Origin: Garcia nutans
Taxonomy: Eukaryota > Streptophyta > Magnoliopsida > Malpighiales > Euphorbiaceae
NCBI GenBank assembly: GCA_947685225.1
Contig: CANTUV010000007.1
Location: forward strand, 16,698,501 to 16,762,500
Direction of reading: 5' to 3'
Length of the DNA stretch: 64,000 nt
Within the stretch, counting starts at the first letter, position 1, and every line of letters begins with the position of its first letter. The notes below the pieces were generated by a model. That model saw only the letters and a list, made by a program, of their open reading frames with translations. It was not told where the DNA came from and made no database searches. Of the stretch, positions 34,161 through 46,795 are shown piece after piece. The translations under genes and the position numbers were made by a program.

Positions 34161-34429
34161 GTTCTTCTCATATATAATGTTTAACGTTAGAAAGAAAAAA
34201 AAATTTCCTTTGAGCGTATGACAGTTCTAGTGGAAAAACATTATCTATCAAATAATTAACAAAATCAGCATACTAGGAAATATAATTTTTAATTGAAAAA
34301 ATTGTTCATCAGGGAATGACTCAATAATGGGCAGTGCTTCTTTATTCATTTGGTTTTCCAATCTTGATAGGTGATCTGCCACTAAATTTTCACCTCCCTT
34401 TTTATCTTTTATTTCAAGATCAAATTGAT

Positions 34430-34760
34430 GGAAAAGAAAAATCTACCTAATCAGTCTTGGTTTAGCTTCCTTTTGCTCATAAGAATTTGATTGCTGCATT
34501 GTCAGTATAAATAATAACTTTATAGCCTAAAAGGTAAGATCTAAATTTATCCAAAATAAAAACTATAGCAAGCATTTCCTTTTCTGTTGTAGCATAATTG
34601 ATTTGAGTGTTGTCAAGGGTTCGGCTTGCATAATAGATTACATGACTTTTCTTATCATTTCTTTGACTCAAAACAATCCTAATTGCTTAATCACTGGCAT
34701 CACACTTGAGGTCAAAGGGTAAAGACTAATCTGGTGGTGAGATAATAGGATTTGTTGTCA
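34430..34760 (-). pseudogene. RNase H domain (Athila)
   Basis: KSHVIYYASRTLDNTQINYA followed by TTEKEMLAIVFILDKFRSYL and KVIIYTDNAAIKFL. The Glu of TEKEMLA and the Asp of YTDNAA correspond to catalytic residues of the gypsy RNase H. The open stretch is 34671-34477; stops lie on both sides. Confidence 0.82.
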
Positions 34761-34859
34761 AAGCTACCTTCAAACTGTTAAAAGCAATTAAATATTCATT
34801 AAAAAAAATTAAAAACAACATCTTTATTTAATAATTCACATAAGGGTTCAGTAATTTTA

Positions 34860-35942
34860 AAAATCTTTAATAAAATGCCTATAAAACCCTACATGTCCTA
34901 AAAAACTTCAAACTTCTTTTACATTAGTTGGTGGTGGTAGCTTTTCAATTATTTTTTATTTTAGCTATGTCAACTTTAATTCCTTCTTTAGAAACCTTGT
35001 GTCGAAGTATAATCCTTTCTTCTACCATAAATGGCATTTTTCCCAATTGAGGATAAGGTTTGTTTCTTCACATCTTTTAAGTACCTGTTCCAAATGTTGT
35101 AAACAGTAATCAAAAGTGGAAGCATAAACTGTAAAATAATCCATAAAAATTTCAACAATTGATTCTACAATATCCAAAAATATATGCATCATGCATCATT
35201 GAAAAGTGGCTGGTGCATTGCATAGTCCAAAAGGCATTCTTCAAAAACCAAAAATTTCATATGGACATGTGAATGTAGTCTTCTCTTGATCTCCCGGTGC
35301 TATAGGAATTTGAAAATAACATGAATAATCATCCAATAAACAAAAATAAGCATTACCTATAAGTCTTTCAAGCATTTAATCGATAAATGGTAATGGAAAA
35401 TGATCCTTTCGAGTGGCTTTATTCAACTTCCTATAATCTATGCAAACACGCCGTCCAATGACTATTCTTGAGGGGATTAATTCATTATTTTCATTTGTTA
35501 TAACTATCATCCCTCCTTTTTTTAGAACTACATGTATAAGACTCTCCCAGGAACTATCAGAAATAGGATAAATTATTTCTACATCTAATAATTTTGTTAC
35601 TTCTGCTTTTACCACTTCTTTTATATTTTGATGGTCTATTATAGGCTTAGAATTTTCTTCCAATAAAATCCTATGCATACATATTGAAGGGCTAATTCCT
35701 TTAATATCAGATATAGTCCAATCTATTGCCTTTTTATATTTTCTAATCAAGTTCAAGGTTTTACTCATTTGAATTTCTGACAAATTAACATTGACAATAA
35801 TAGGCAAGGTATTATTGGGTCGAAGAAATGCATACCAAAGATGATTTGGAAGGAGTTTTAATTCCAATTCCAAAGCTTTTTCAATAGAAGGAGGAGGTAA
35901 GACCTTACCTTTGTCAAGTGCTTCAAATTTCTGAAAGTACAT
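34860..35942 (-). pseudogene. reverse transcriptase (Athila), catalytic Asp mutated
   Basis: The N-terminal part is open from 35942 to 35376 and contains RVCIDYRKLNKATRKDHFPL. After a stop the palm continues with CLLDDYSCYFQIPIAP and RMPFGLCNAPATFQ near 35190-35340. The active site reads FMDYFTVYA instead of FMDDF: the second Asp is Tyr (codon at 35136-35138), so the enzyme would be dead even without the stops. It lies between protease (right) and RNase H (left) as in all Ty3/gypsy elements. Confidence 0.88.
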
Positions 35943-35996
35943 TAGTGGAGTTGTCTATAAAGCTGAAGCATAAACAACCACTTCTTTATTTTCATC

Positions 35997-36476
35997 TTAT
36001 GACGTGTAACTTTGTGCAAGACAAGTTTCTAAAGAACTTTTAACATTTTTCCTACAAATTTGTTGCACACATTCATCGATAACATTAACCAAAAAATAAT
36101 CATCAAGAAATGTAGGATGTCTGGCTGCTTTAGTTAAATTAAACTCCACTTTTTCTTTTTTGACTTGTAAAGTGAGTTTTCTTCCAAGAACATCAATCAT
36201 AGCTCTAGCTGTAGCTAAAAATGGTCTTTCCAAAATAAGTGAAATTTCTACATCTTCATCCATTTCTAAATTCACAAAGTCTATTGGAATATAGAGCTTA
36301 TCCACTTTCACTAGGACATCTTCCACTATTTCCACTGGATACTTTATTGAACAATATGCCAACTGAAGAGACATCCTTGTCGGTTGAAGTTGAGTGAAAC
36401 CAAGTTTTCTGCAAATAGAACTAGGCATTAGATTGACACTAGCACCTAGATCACATAAAACTTTATTAAAATCCAT
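35997..36476 (-). pseudogene. aspartic protease region (Athila)
   Basis: A 159-codon open stretch. VLCDLGASVNLMPSSICRKL carries the Athila-style active site DLGA (in place of DSGA/DTGA). KYPVEIVEDVLVKVDKLYIP and ISLILERPFLATARAMIDV follow, the latter holding the second conserved protease block. Upstream (36480-36890), the gag-PR linker KEKEKQEVKEKEALKKIV is present but broken. Processing of gag-pol is the expected role. Confidence 0.85.
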
Positions 36477-36889
36477 TTCACAAATAGTAAAAGGAATAGA
36501 AAAACTCCTTGGGTCATTTAGTTTTGAAGGAAGTTTATTTTAAATAACCGCACTACATTCTTATGTAAGTGCCATCTTTGCATTTTCTTCTAAATTCCTT
36601 TTATTACATAGCAACTCCTTTAGAAACTTCACATAAGTAGGCATCTGAGCAAGCACTTCTGTAAAAGGAATATTTATGTGAAGTTGTTTAAATACTTCCA
36701 AAAATTTTTCATATTACTTATCTAATTTTTGCTTCCTTAGCCTTTGAGGAAAAGGAATTTGAGGCTCATATGTTTTAACAATTTTTTTTAGTGCTTCCTT
36801 CTCCTTGACTTCTTGTTTTTCTTTCTCCTTTACCAATTTTGGAGTTTGGGTTGGTAGAGAATCTTTAAGTTGCAAACCACTTCTTAAGG

Positions 36890-38100
36890 TCATAGCGTTG
36901 GATTAATTTCTGTTTGGCTAGGAAGAGCTCCTTGATTCCAATTATGGAGAGAACTTGCAATTTGACCTATTTGTGTCTCAAGATTCCTATTCCGAGTTGA
37001 GAGAAGTTCAATCTTTTGCTCAAGCTTTTCATGTTGCATTTCAATTCTATCAAATCTCTCTGATGTTGCTCCAATGAATTTCTCCAATGCAACTTCATAT
37101 GATCCTTTTCTAGAGGATGGAAACCTTGATTTTAATTTTTCATGTATGGTGGCTGATAAGGTGCTTTTTGATTACTTTGATTTTCCCATAACAGGTTGGG
37201 ATGATTTCTCCATGTTGGTTTGTATGTGTTTCCTTGAGGAAAAGTTGGACCTCTATTTTGATTGCCCATAAACTGGACATGCTCAATAACTCTTCGATCA
37301 GCTGTATCGTGGCTTCCTTCACATCTTTCACAAGTTAAAGATGAAGTAAGGTTGATATGCTCCAATTTTTTGGCTATTGTGTCTACCTTAGCTGCAAGTA
37401 AAGAAAAATTATCAATTTCATGTAAACCTGTAACTCTTTTATGAACATTACATTCTAAAGTCCAATGGTAGTTATTTGCTTCCATTTCTTTAATTAAATC
37501 AGTTACTTCAGAAGGAGCTTTGTTAATTATTGCACCATCGGCTGCTGCATTTATTGTGCCTTTGATATTTGGATGAAGGCCATTATAAAAAGTTTGAATC
37601 AAAAGCCATTCAGGGACTCCACGGTGAGGACATTTTCTTTGCAAATTTTTGAAACATTTCCAAGCTTCATATAAACCTTCCCCATCTTGATGAACAAAGC
37701 TTGTGATATCATTCCTCAATTTAGCCATTTTCGCAGATGGAAAATATTTTACTAGGAAAGCAACGGCTAATTGATCCCATGTAGTGAATGTACCTAGTGC
37801 TTTAGAAGTGAGCCAATCCTTTGCTTGATCTTTTAAAGAAACTGGAAAAAGTTGCAAACGAATAGCATCATCAGATACACCATTAATTTTAAAGGTATCA
37901 CACATTTCTAAAAAATTAGAGACATGAGCATATGCATCCTCATGTGAAAAACCATGGAAAACTGATTGTTGAATCATATTGATAAGTGTTGGCTTAAGAT
38001 TAAAAGTGTTGGCCTGTACTGGTGGTTTGACTATGCTAGACCTTGGTTGAGCTGAAGGCATAGCATATTGCTTTAGGGTCATGTTCTGTGGATCGCCCAT
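36890..38100 (-). pseudogene. gag (Athila)
   Basis: The start is the ATG at 38100 (MGDPQNMTLKQYAMPSAQPR), about 250 bp after the primer-binding site. The retrotransposon gag domain spans roughly residues 50-210: HGFSHEDAYAHVSNFLEMCD, DQAKDWLTSKALGTFTTWDQ, FVKYF-like VKYFPSAKMAKLRNDI and FYNGLHPNIKGTINAAADGA. Near residue 260 a zinc-knuckle-like CERCEGSHDTADRR has lost its last Cys. A stop ends the frame at 37132. The C-terminal coiled region MEKFIGATSERFDRIEMQHE (37087-36890) is in another frame, showing one frameshift. It is the best-preserved ORF in the window (322 codons). Confidence 0.87.
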
Positions 38101-38347
38101 GGTTGATTCTTCGTCAGATGAATCTGTAGGATTATCTATTTTATGAGTTTCTGCTGAAGTTCCTTCTACTTTTTGCTTTTCTTTTCTTTCCTTTACTTCA
38201 TCCTACAAAACTGTTCAATTTCTGGGTTATATGGCTCGAGTTTTAAATTTGGATTTCTTCGTATATAAACCAAAATTAAAGAAATAATGTAGAAAAGTAA
38301 AAAATCAAAAGCAATAATAGTTTAATATTATCAATATTAGAATGATT

Positions 38348-38368
38348 GCCTCCTCGGCAACGGTGCCA
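38348..38368 (-). promoter_or_regulatory. primer-binding site of Athila element
   Basis: On the minus strand tggcaccgttgccgaggagg directly follows the LTR. It resembles the complement of the 3' end of a plant tRNA-Asp (tggcgccgttgccgggga style), the primer used by Athila elements. It fixes the LTR end and the direction of the element. Confidence 0.8.
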
Positions 38369-38369
38369 A

Positions 38370-39900
38370 GGATAATATTAGGTCCTAGCCTAGCTATCTG
38401 CATGTGCACAGATCATTAACAAGTAATATAATGATAAGTAGAGTATCATTCTCACGAGGAGGATAATTCTAAGTACCAAACAATTAAACTGAATATTATT
38501 TAGATAATCAAATTTGATTTATGATTAAACAAATTGGAATGGGAATAAATTTCTAATAATTTAAGACTTAGGGTTTAGTCACCTTTATTGATTTATCATG
38601 GTTTTTCTAAGGTATTGATTTAATTTAGTTTTCCTTTGATTAATGGTTGGATTCTTTTAAGTTAAGTTCAAATCTCTCTTAAGTACTAGAATTATTATTG
38701 ATTTCAATCATTATGTCTACTCTTGTGATCATAAGTAATTAAATCAATTAAGTAGGTTTTGTGAGAATCTTAAATCAACCTCTTAAGTGTTAACCTTATC
38801 TCTAAGTGAAAACTACTTAAAATTGTTATTTTTTTGGACTAATATTGTGCTTCCACTCTCTCTTCATCACACAACATCTCAATTCAATTAATTATTGGCC
38901 AGATAATTAAAGCATTAAGATTAAAGATAACAAAATAATTTAAGGATAAACTAAATTAAACCAACTAAACATTTATAATTCCATGATAAATTCACCCTAA
39001 AGAGGATTAGTTTTTCATTATTGAAATAAAAACATTGCACATATGAAAGAAAGTAATTAAAAATATAATTTAAAGAATAAGAAATATCAAACTCTGTTTC
39101 TTTGAAGAAGAACTTGATTTGGATCTTGAATTCCTTCTTGAACCAAAGTTTACTCTCCTTCTATAAGAAACTCTAAACTAAATTTGTTTCTTGGATGAAT
39201 CTAATCTCATTCTTGTATATCTCTCTTGTGCTTGAAGCCTTGGAGGAAGGGTGTTTAAATATAGTGCTTGGAAACTTCTTTAGTGGAGAAAAAGTGGAAA
39301 AGGTTAAAGTAAAGCTTGGCTGGTGTGTGTCCATTTTTAACATTTCCAGCTAAAAAATCATTAAATACAGCCCATGGGCTTGGCTTTTGAGTGCCACGGG
39401 CATCGCATGTGTGAACACTGACTTGTTTTGTCAAATTTTTCAGCTGCCAGGGTCGGTCTAATGAGCCATGATCGTGGTGCTGGTTGGCCACGGGCATGAC
39501 TTTTGAACTGAGGTGACAACTCTAACTTTTCCTCCTTTTCTTTCATTTCAACAGTGGAGTTTTGAATGCCATGGGCGTGGCAATGAATTGCCATGGGCTT
39601 GGCATCCAACTTAATTTTGGAACTTCCCTCTTTCTTCTTCTTTTGACAAGGCAGACTCAAGTTGAAACCTACGGTCGTGGCTTTGAAGAGCTATGAGCAT
39701 GGCACTTGTATTTTTTTCATTTTTGCTTATTTTTCTTCAATTTTTGTACCATTAATCATTAATAACCTTGAATCTTACCTTTCCAAGCATAAATAATAAT
39801 ATTCTAACTCAAACAAATAAAATCCATTAAATTCAATTGAAAAATAATTAAAATCATGGTTAGAATTATATAAAATATTGATCATAATTTCACTCTATCA
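38370..39900 (-). repeat. 5' LTR of Athila element
   Basis: About 1.53 kb. On the minus strand it starts tgatagagtgaaattatg and ends ...aatattatcc just before the primer-binding site. It includes an array of GC-rich palindromic words (39385-39705) and no coding sequence. The outer end lies directly against the satellite array, so the element inserted in, or at the edge of, the satellite. Confidence 0.8.
39385..39705. repeat. palindromic GCCACGG/CGTGGC word repeats in Athila LTR
   Basis: Words such as ggccacgggcatgac, gccatgggcgtggc and acggtcgtggc occur near 39388, 39461-39490, 39564-39595 and 39668, roughly 100 bp apart. They parallel 32455-32810. Confidence 0.7.
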
Positions 39901-42154
39901 ATATTCTTATTCTTTTAAATTTTTAACAAGTATATATTGTTATATATAATATATACCGACATATAACAAAATATATATCACTTTTATACTCTTATTCCTT
40001 TAAATTTTAAAAAGTACATGTGGTTATATGAAATATATATCGACATATAACTAAACATATGACACTTTTATTCTCTTATTTCTTTAAATTTTAATAAGTA
40101 TATGTTATTATATGTAACATATACTGACATATAACTAAATATATATCATTTTTATACTTCTTATTCTTTTGAAATTTAACAAGTATATGTTGTTACATAT
40201 AACATATACAAACATATAACTAGACGTGCATCACTTTTATACTTTTAATCATTTGAAATTTAACATGTATATTTTGATATATGTAACATGTATACTGATA
40301 TATAACTACAAAATATTATTTTTATACTCTTATTCATTTGAAATTTAACACATATATATTGTTACATGTAACATATATCGATATATAACTAAACATGTAT
40401 CATTTTTATACTCTTGTTCTTTTAAATTTTTAACACGTATATGTTGTTATATGTAACATATATTGACACATAACAAAATATATAATAGTTTGATACTCTT
40501 ATTATTTTAAAGTTTAACATATATAGGTTGTTATATGTAATATACACCGACATATAACTAAATATATATCACTTTTATACTCTTATTCTTTTGAAATTTA
40601 ATATGCATATATTATTATATTTGACATATACCGACACGTAATAAAACACATATCACTTTTATACTCTTATTCTATTTAAATTTTAACAAGTGTATATTGT
40701 GATGTGTAATATATACCGACAAATAACTAAATATATATCACTTTTATACTCTTATTCTTTTAATTTTAACAAATATATGTTATTATATGTAACATATATC
40801 GATATATAACTAAACATATATTACTTTTATACTAGGATGTTTTTGAAATTTAATATGTATATGTTGTTATATGTAATATATACCAATATATTATAAAACA
40901 TATATCACTTTTATATTCCTATTCTTTTGAAATTTAATAAGTATATATTGTTATATGTAACATATATCGACATATAACGAAAAATATATCATTTTTATAC
41001 TCTTATTCTTTTGAAATTTTTACAAGTATATGTTGTTATGTAGAATATATCGACATATAACTAAATATATATCACTTTTATACTCTTATTCTTTTAAATT
41101 ATAACAACTATATATTTTTATATGCAATATATACCGACATATAACTAAACATATATTACTTTTATAATTTTATTCTTTTGAAATTTAACAAGTATATATT
41201 TTTATATATAATATATACTGACATATAACTAAATATATATCACTGGTATGCTATTATTCTTTTGAAATTTAAATCGTATATGCTGTTACACGTAATATAT
41301 ACCAGCAGATAACTATACATATATCACATTTATACTCTTATTCTTTTAGAATTTAACATACATATATTGTTATATGTAATATATACTAACATATAACGAA
41401 ACTTACATTACTTTTATCTGCTTATTCTTTTGAAATTTTGTCAAGCATAAGTTGTTATATGTAACATATACTAATATATAACTAAACATAAATCAATTTT
41501 ATATTCTTATTCTTTTAAATTTTAATAAGTATATGTTGTTATATGTAGCATGTACCGAAATATAACTAAACATATATTATTTTTACACTCTTATTCTTTT
41601 AAAATTTTAACATGTATAAATTGTTATATATAACATATACATATAACTAAATATATATAATTTTTATACTCTTATTCTATTATATTTTTAACACGTATAT
41701 TTTGTTATATGTAACATATTCCGATATATAACTAAATATATAATAGTTTTAAACTTTTTTTTTTGAAATTTTAACATATACATGTTGTTATATGTAATAT
41801 ATAGAGACATATAACTAAATATATATCACATTTATACTTTTATTCTTTTGAAATAACATGTAAATATTGTCATATGTAACATATACCAACATATAATGAA
41901 ATATATATTACTTTCATACACTTAATTTTTTTTTTTTGAAATTTTGATAAGTATATACTGTTATATGTAACATATATCGTCATATGACTAAGCATATATC
42001 ACTTTTATTCTTTTGAATTGTAACATTTATATGTTGTTATATGAAATATATACCAATATATAACTAAATATATATTACTTTTTTTTATTCTTTTGAAATT
42101 TAACAAGTATATGTTGTTATATGTAACATATACCAATATAGAACTTAACATATA
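39901..42154. repeat. satellite array, 84-85 bp monomer, left block
   Basis: About 26 monomers head to tail. A monomer reads approximately cacttttatactcttattc, ttttgaaatttaacaagtat, atgttgttatatgtaacata, taccgacatataactaaaca and tatat. Anchor words start at 39981, 40065, 40149, 40234 and 40319. Each monomer contains the small dyad tgttatatgtaaca. Copies differ by a few to about 15 per cent. No transposon ends flank individual units, so this is a tandem satellite rather than a dispersed element. Confidence 0.93.
42150..42154 (+). repeat. 5-bp TSD of solo LTR-C, left
   Basis: atata, repeated at 45014-45018. The flanks join into a regular satellite monomer when the LTR and one copy are removed, which supports the call despite the low-complexity word. 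Confidence 0.65.
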
Positions 42155-45013
42155 TGTAATACCCTAGATGAAATACAAATCTAGTAGCTTAAATATTGTA
42201 CAAATTAAATGAATAAAGTGAGTGATAATCTTGATTAAAATAAAATTTTAATGTGCAAAAGTAATATAAACAAAAACTCTAAAGTACTTGAACTGAAAAC
42301 TCCACAACTCATAACGATTGTGAATCAAACCAACTAACTGTAAGGTGTAAAATAACAAATTATATTTGTATATAAAATATTAGAGAAACAAATTGAACTA
42401 CTAGAGTGATGAAAGAGTCATTGATATATAGATAAAAAAATTAAAATTTACAAGTCACTAAAGTATTAAAAATAGAAATTTTAAAACACCTTAGCTACGA
42501 CAACTCATATATATATATATAAATCTTAGGTATTATACTCAAAATATATTATAAATTAATTAATAAAACCTTAACATAATTATATGCATCACAACCATAT
42601 AAAATAAAAAAAATTGAAAATTAGAAGTGAAAATAATTTAAAAAGAAATTATTACAAGTGTAGGTAGTAAATTAGTATTTGAAATGACTATAAGGGCATT
42701 CAAGTTAATAAATGAGTATAAAATATTTTGGGGGGAAAATAGATATTTCACTCATTTAATTCCCAGCTATATTGCTATCAAATCAAGAAGATGACTCACC
42801 TTCTTGAATAGGAGGAGGGCTTAGACATTATGATTAAAAATATGACAAAAAAAATGGTTCTTATCTTCTCTTATTTATCCTTTTTCCTTTCTATCAAAAC
42901 CTCTCTCTTTCTACCATGATATTCTCTTTTTCTAGCAGCTAAAAACCATTATTAAGCTAATTTCTTATGTTTAGAAGTGATATAAAGTGAAAAATTAAAT
43001 CAATAAAGTGATCTAAAGGAAAAGAAAGCAAAAGAAACTTCTAAAAACCTGAAAATTTTAAACCTTAATCTTTTAATTTTATTCCTCTAGCTTTAAATAT
43101 GTTATTTGTTAAACCTGAGCTAAATATTATTATTTATACATGTTAAATAAATGTTTAGGATGTTGGAAGTTGATTTAGATTGAAAGATATTAAAAGGAAT
43201 GAAGCTAGAAATCCTAATACTCAAATCTGTCTACATTGTACAGCTTGAACTATTAATAATTTAGCTACTGTATTTTATTTATTTCAATAAGAAAATGTGC
43301 TTTAAAATTTATAAAATTTACAAAAATATGTATTTTAATGTTGGGAAGATTGTGGTGAAAGGGCAAGTCAAAATGATGAGGGAAAATAAGTGAGTAAGCA
43401 AGTGAAGATAAGCTGCTCATTTTAATAGTCTAAATGAATACCACTGAACTTTGCTGCTGTGATTGAATTATTTGCATATATAAATGAACTCTATAATTTG
43501 TAAAAATTTATACAGAGGTCATATATGATGTTGTAAACATTTTGAAAAAATTTTAGGGCAAATGAATTTGAAAAAATTAATATACAATTAAACAAATACA
43601 AACTACTCAAATGCTGAAATTTAGGTGTTTTGTTGACTTAAGGCTGAATTGATCATAACAAAATATATTTAATCTAATTATAAATGTAAGCATATAATAG
43701 ATGAACATAAAGTTAATGTTTCCAAAAGTCCAAATGCTAATTTAATGAATTAATAAATCAAATGAATTGAGGAAGCTAATACATTTATATAGGCATATGA
43801 CACATATTTAGAACTTACATAATTGCATAGCCCTATTGTAATATAATTTTATGATATTTAAATCCATAATTATAAAATAAATCTTAGGATATATTAAGAT
43901 GCTAAAATAGGGCATAAGTACCAAATAAATAATTAAAACAAGAATGACAAATAATAATTAAGAATAAATCTAAATGTGTGATTTATATTTGGATGTGAAT
44001 GTAGGTCGAGTATTGCCACTAAACTAATCAATAATTCTCAATGACTTAGAGGAATCAAATTTACATATTCAAGGTGAGTTATAGTGTCCATCCCTTATTT
44101 TGTTACTTTGGAATTCTTTGATAAAATTTGAACCATTATTGATACTTGAGCATTTGATATCATCTTGTTGATTGTGTTCTTGTAATTATGAATTATGAAA
44201 CTCAATATGGCCTCTAGGCCTATGTGATCATACCAAGCCATTTGATTAGCCAATATGACAGAATCCCAACTTGATGGGGGCTATACCATCAGACTATGTG
44301 CACATAGAAGTTTGTGATTTGTATGGTAAAAGCTATCCTTATATGAATGTGATGTGTGATAGCACTGAAATAATAATACGTTTTCTTTAGTGCTTTTGCT
44401 ATGTGTTATCTTTCACATTATGTGATTTACTTTTATAATATTGGTCCAATTATTATGGACCTTTCTTATGGATTGAATTTTATTACTATACCTTTATTGG
44501 GATCCTATCTTATGTATTTATTATTCTTGAACCTTAAACTATCTTATTGTACATCCTACCTTTGTGATACTATAATCTCTCTGAGTTGATGACTCACCCC
44601 ATCGTCTATGATTTCAGGTAGAGGTGACCCAAGGCCATCAGCTTCTTGATTTCTTCTTCCAGCAAGAAGCTTGAGAATAATATAATTAACAAATACTATC
44701 ATATGTAATTAAATAATTACGTTTGTGCTATACTCTAGTTGCTCCATAGTACTATTATGAATATTTTAATAAAGTATGAAAGTAATCTATAATGTAAAAA
44801 AATGTATGTAATATACAATATCAAAATAAATGTGTAATAATATACCATAAAATTATGAGTAAATAATAAAATTTATTATATGAAATTTTAATTCACTAGT
44901 GCAATTAATAATAAGTATGAATACATAAATTAGTTGGATTCTACATGGTGTCTGGTGGCCTTAAGCCTAGCAGGACCCTAGGACCATCACACTTCTAAAA
45001 ATGGGGCGTGACA
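42155..45013 (+). mobile_element. solo LTR of family C inserted in the satellite
   Basis: 2,859 bp beginning tgtaataccctagatg and ending aaaatggggcgtgaca, TG...CA, with a 5-bp duplication. There are no coding domains or internal primer site. The 3' half has the chromovirus-LTR-like phrase gatgactcaccccatcgtc followed by tttcaggtagaggtgac (44587-44630), and a short direct repeat region around 44200-44340. It splits the satellite array into two blocks. A short open frame at 44401-44589 (hydrophobic, Tyr/Leu-rich) is a chance frame in T-rich LTR DNA. Confidence 0.75.
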
Positions 45014-46150
45014 ATATATCATTGTTATACTATTATTCTTTTGAAATTTAATATGTATTTGTTATTATATGTAACATATACCAGCATATAACTAAATATA
45101 TATCACATTTATACTCTTATTCTTTTGAAATTTAACATACATATATATTATTATGTATAACATATACCAACATATAACGAAACATATATTACCTTTATAC
45201 ACTTATTCTTTTGAAATTTTGACAAGTATAAGTTGTTATATGTAACATACACTGACGTATAACTAAGCATATATCACTTTATACTATTATTCTTTTAAAT
45301 TTTAACAAGTATATGCTATTATATGTAACATATATCGATATATAACTAAAAATATATCATTTTTATACTCTTATTATTTTAAATTTTAATAAGTATATGT
45401 TGTTATATGTAATATATACCAGCATATAATTGAATAAATATCATTTTTATATTCTTATTCTTTTAAATTTTTAGCACGTATATATTGTTATATATAACAT
45501 ATACCAATATATAACTAAACATATATCATTTTTACACTCTTATTCTTTCATATTTTTAACACGTATGTATTGTTATATGTAACATATACCGACATATAAC
45601 TAAATATATAATAGTTTTATATTCTTATTTTTTAAAGTTTATATGTATATGTTGTTATATGTAATATATACTAACATATAGCTAAATATATATCACATTT
45701 ATACTCGTATTCTTTTAAAATTTAACATGCACATATTATTATATGTAACATATACCAACATATAATGAAACATATATAACTTTCATACACTTATTCTTTT
45801 AAAATTTTGACAACTATAAGTTGTTATATATAATATATATCGACATATAACTAAACATATATCACTTTTATACTCTTATTTTTTTAAAATTTTAACAAGT
45901 ATATGTTGTTATAAATAATATATACCAATATATAACTAAACATATATTATTTTTATACTCTTATTCTTTTAAAATTTAACACGTATATGTTGTTATATAC
46001 TGATATATACCTAAACATATACTACTTTTAAACTTTTATTCTTTTCAAATTTAATACGTATATATTGTTATATGTAGCATTTACTGTCATATAATTAAAT
46101 ATATGCTACTTTTATATTCTTTTTTTTTTAAATTTTAATAGGTATATTGT
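45014..46150. repeat. satellite array, 84-85 bp monomer, right block
   Basis: About 13 further monomers in the same orientation and register as 39901-42154. The last ones (46070-46150) become shorter and more divergent where the array meets the Ogre-like element. Confidence 0.92.
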
Positions 46151-46329
46151 TATATATATTGTTACTTTTATTAATAAACGGGACATTAAAAAATGGATCA
46201 ACATTTTACAAGGACTTAAAATTTAACATTGGCTCAAACTTAAAATTTGACTCTAACTTAGACTAGGAAATGAACTTAAAACAGTTAGACTTGGACTTTT
46301 GAAACTTGGATTGGACTAGAGTGGTTAAG
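46151..46329. other. junction between satellite and Ogre-like remnant
   Basis: Unassigned sequence with repeated aacttaaaa/acttggac words. It is probably decayed gag-pol sequence of the element to the right, but no domain is readable. Confidence 0.4.
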
Positions 46330-46787
46330 TCTTCAGCGTTCTCATAGTACTAGTGGCTAACCAGGCTTTGGGTGGTTGATAAGAAAGGGGTGATTGGTGT
46401 TTTGGTGATTAGGTAATGGGTTTAAGCTTAGTGGGACGCTAAGAGGAATGATGGCTCCATTTTCTATAAGATCTTGGATTTTGTGTCTCGGATTCTTACA
46501 TTCATTAGTTTTGTGCATGCTCCTTTAGTGGTCTGCATAATACTCATTGATCTTGTAGCTCTTAGGTAGAGGGAAAGGAGGTTGGCTCGATTCTAGAGGT
46601 ATCACTAGATCGACCTATATGACTTTGTGTAGACCATACTTAATGACATTCTCAAATATGTAAATTCCCTCTTCTGCTTACTAACGGCCTTGGTGTCACT
46701 TTTACCTTTCTTGAAATACTTATCCATCTTAGGAAGATCTAGTACCATAGTGTCACGCTTTATAAGCCTTCTACCAAGATATTGATG

Positions 46788-46795
46788 GTTGGAGT
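46788..46795 (+). repeat. 8-bp TSD of hAT element, left
   Basis: gttggagt, identical to 49984-49991. Confidence 0.88.

Larger units (their letters stand above)
28803..39900 (-). mobile_element. Athila-type Ty3/gypsy retrotransposon, 3' end truncated
   Basis: Transcribed leftwards: 5' LTR 38370-39900, primer-binding site 38348-38368, gag, protease, reverse transcriptase, RNase H, integrase, a GC-rich repeat region, then the ATHILA ORF, which a solo LTR splits. No 3' LTR is found to the left; sequence at about 28.8 kb changes to intron-like DNA, so the 3' end was lost or lies outside recognition. All ORFs contain stops or frameshifts. The domain order with a long ORF after integrase, the tRNA-Asp-like primer site and the LTR start tgatagag are Athila traits. 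The right LTR abuts the satellite array. Confidence 0.88.

Noticed and set aside
39901..42154. Nested MITEs instead of a satellite
   Set aside because: Units are head to tail at a constant 84-85 bp spacing without terminal repeats or target duplications.
44401..44589. Small membrane protein in solo LTR-C
   Set aside because: A short chance frame in T-rich LTR sequence with no conserved feature.
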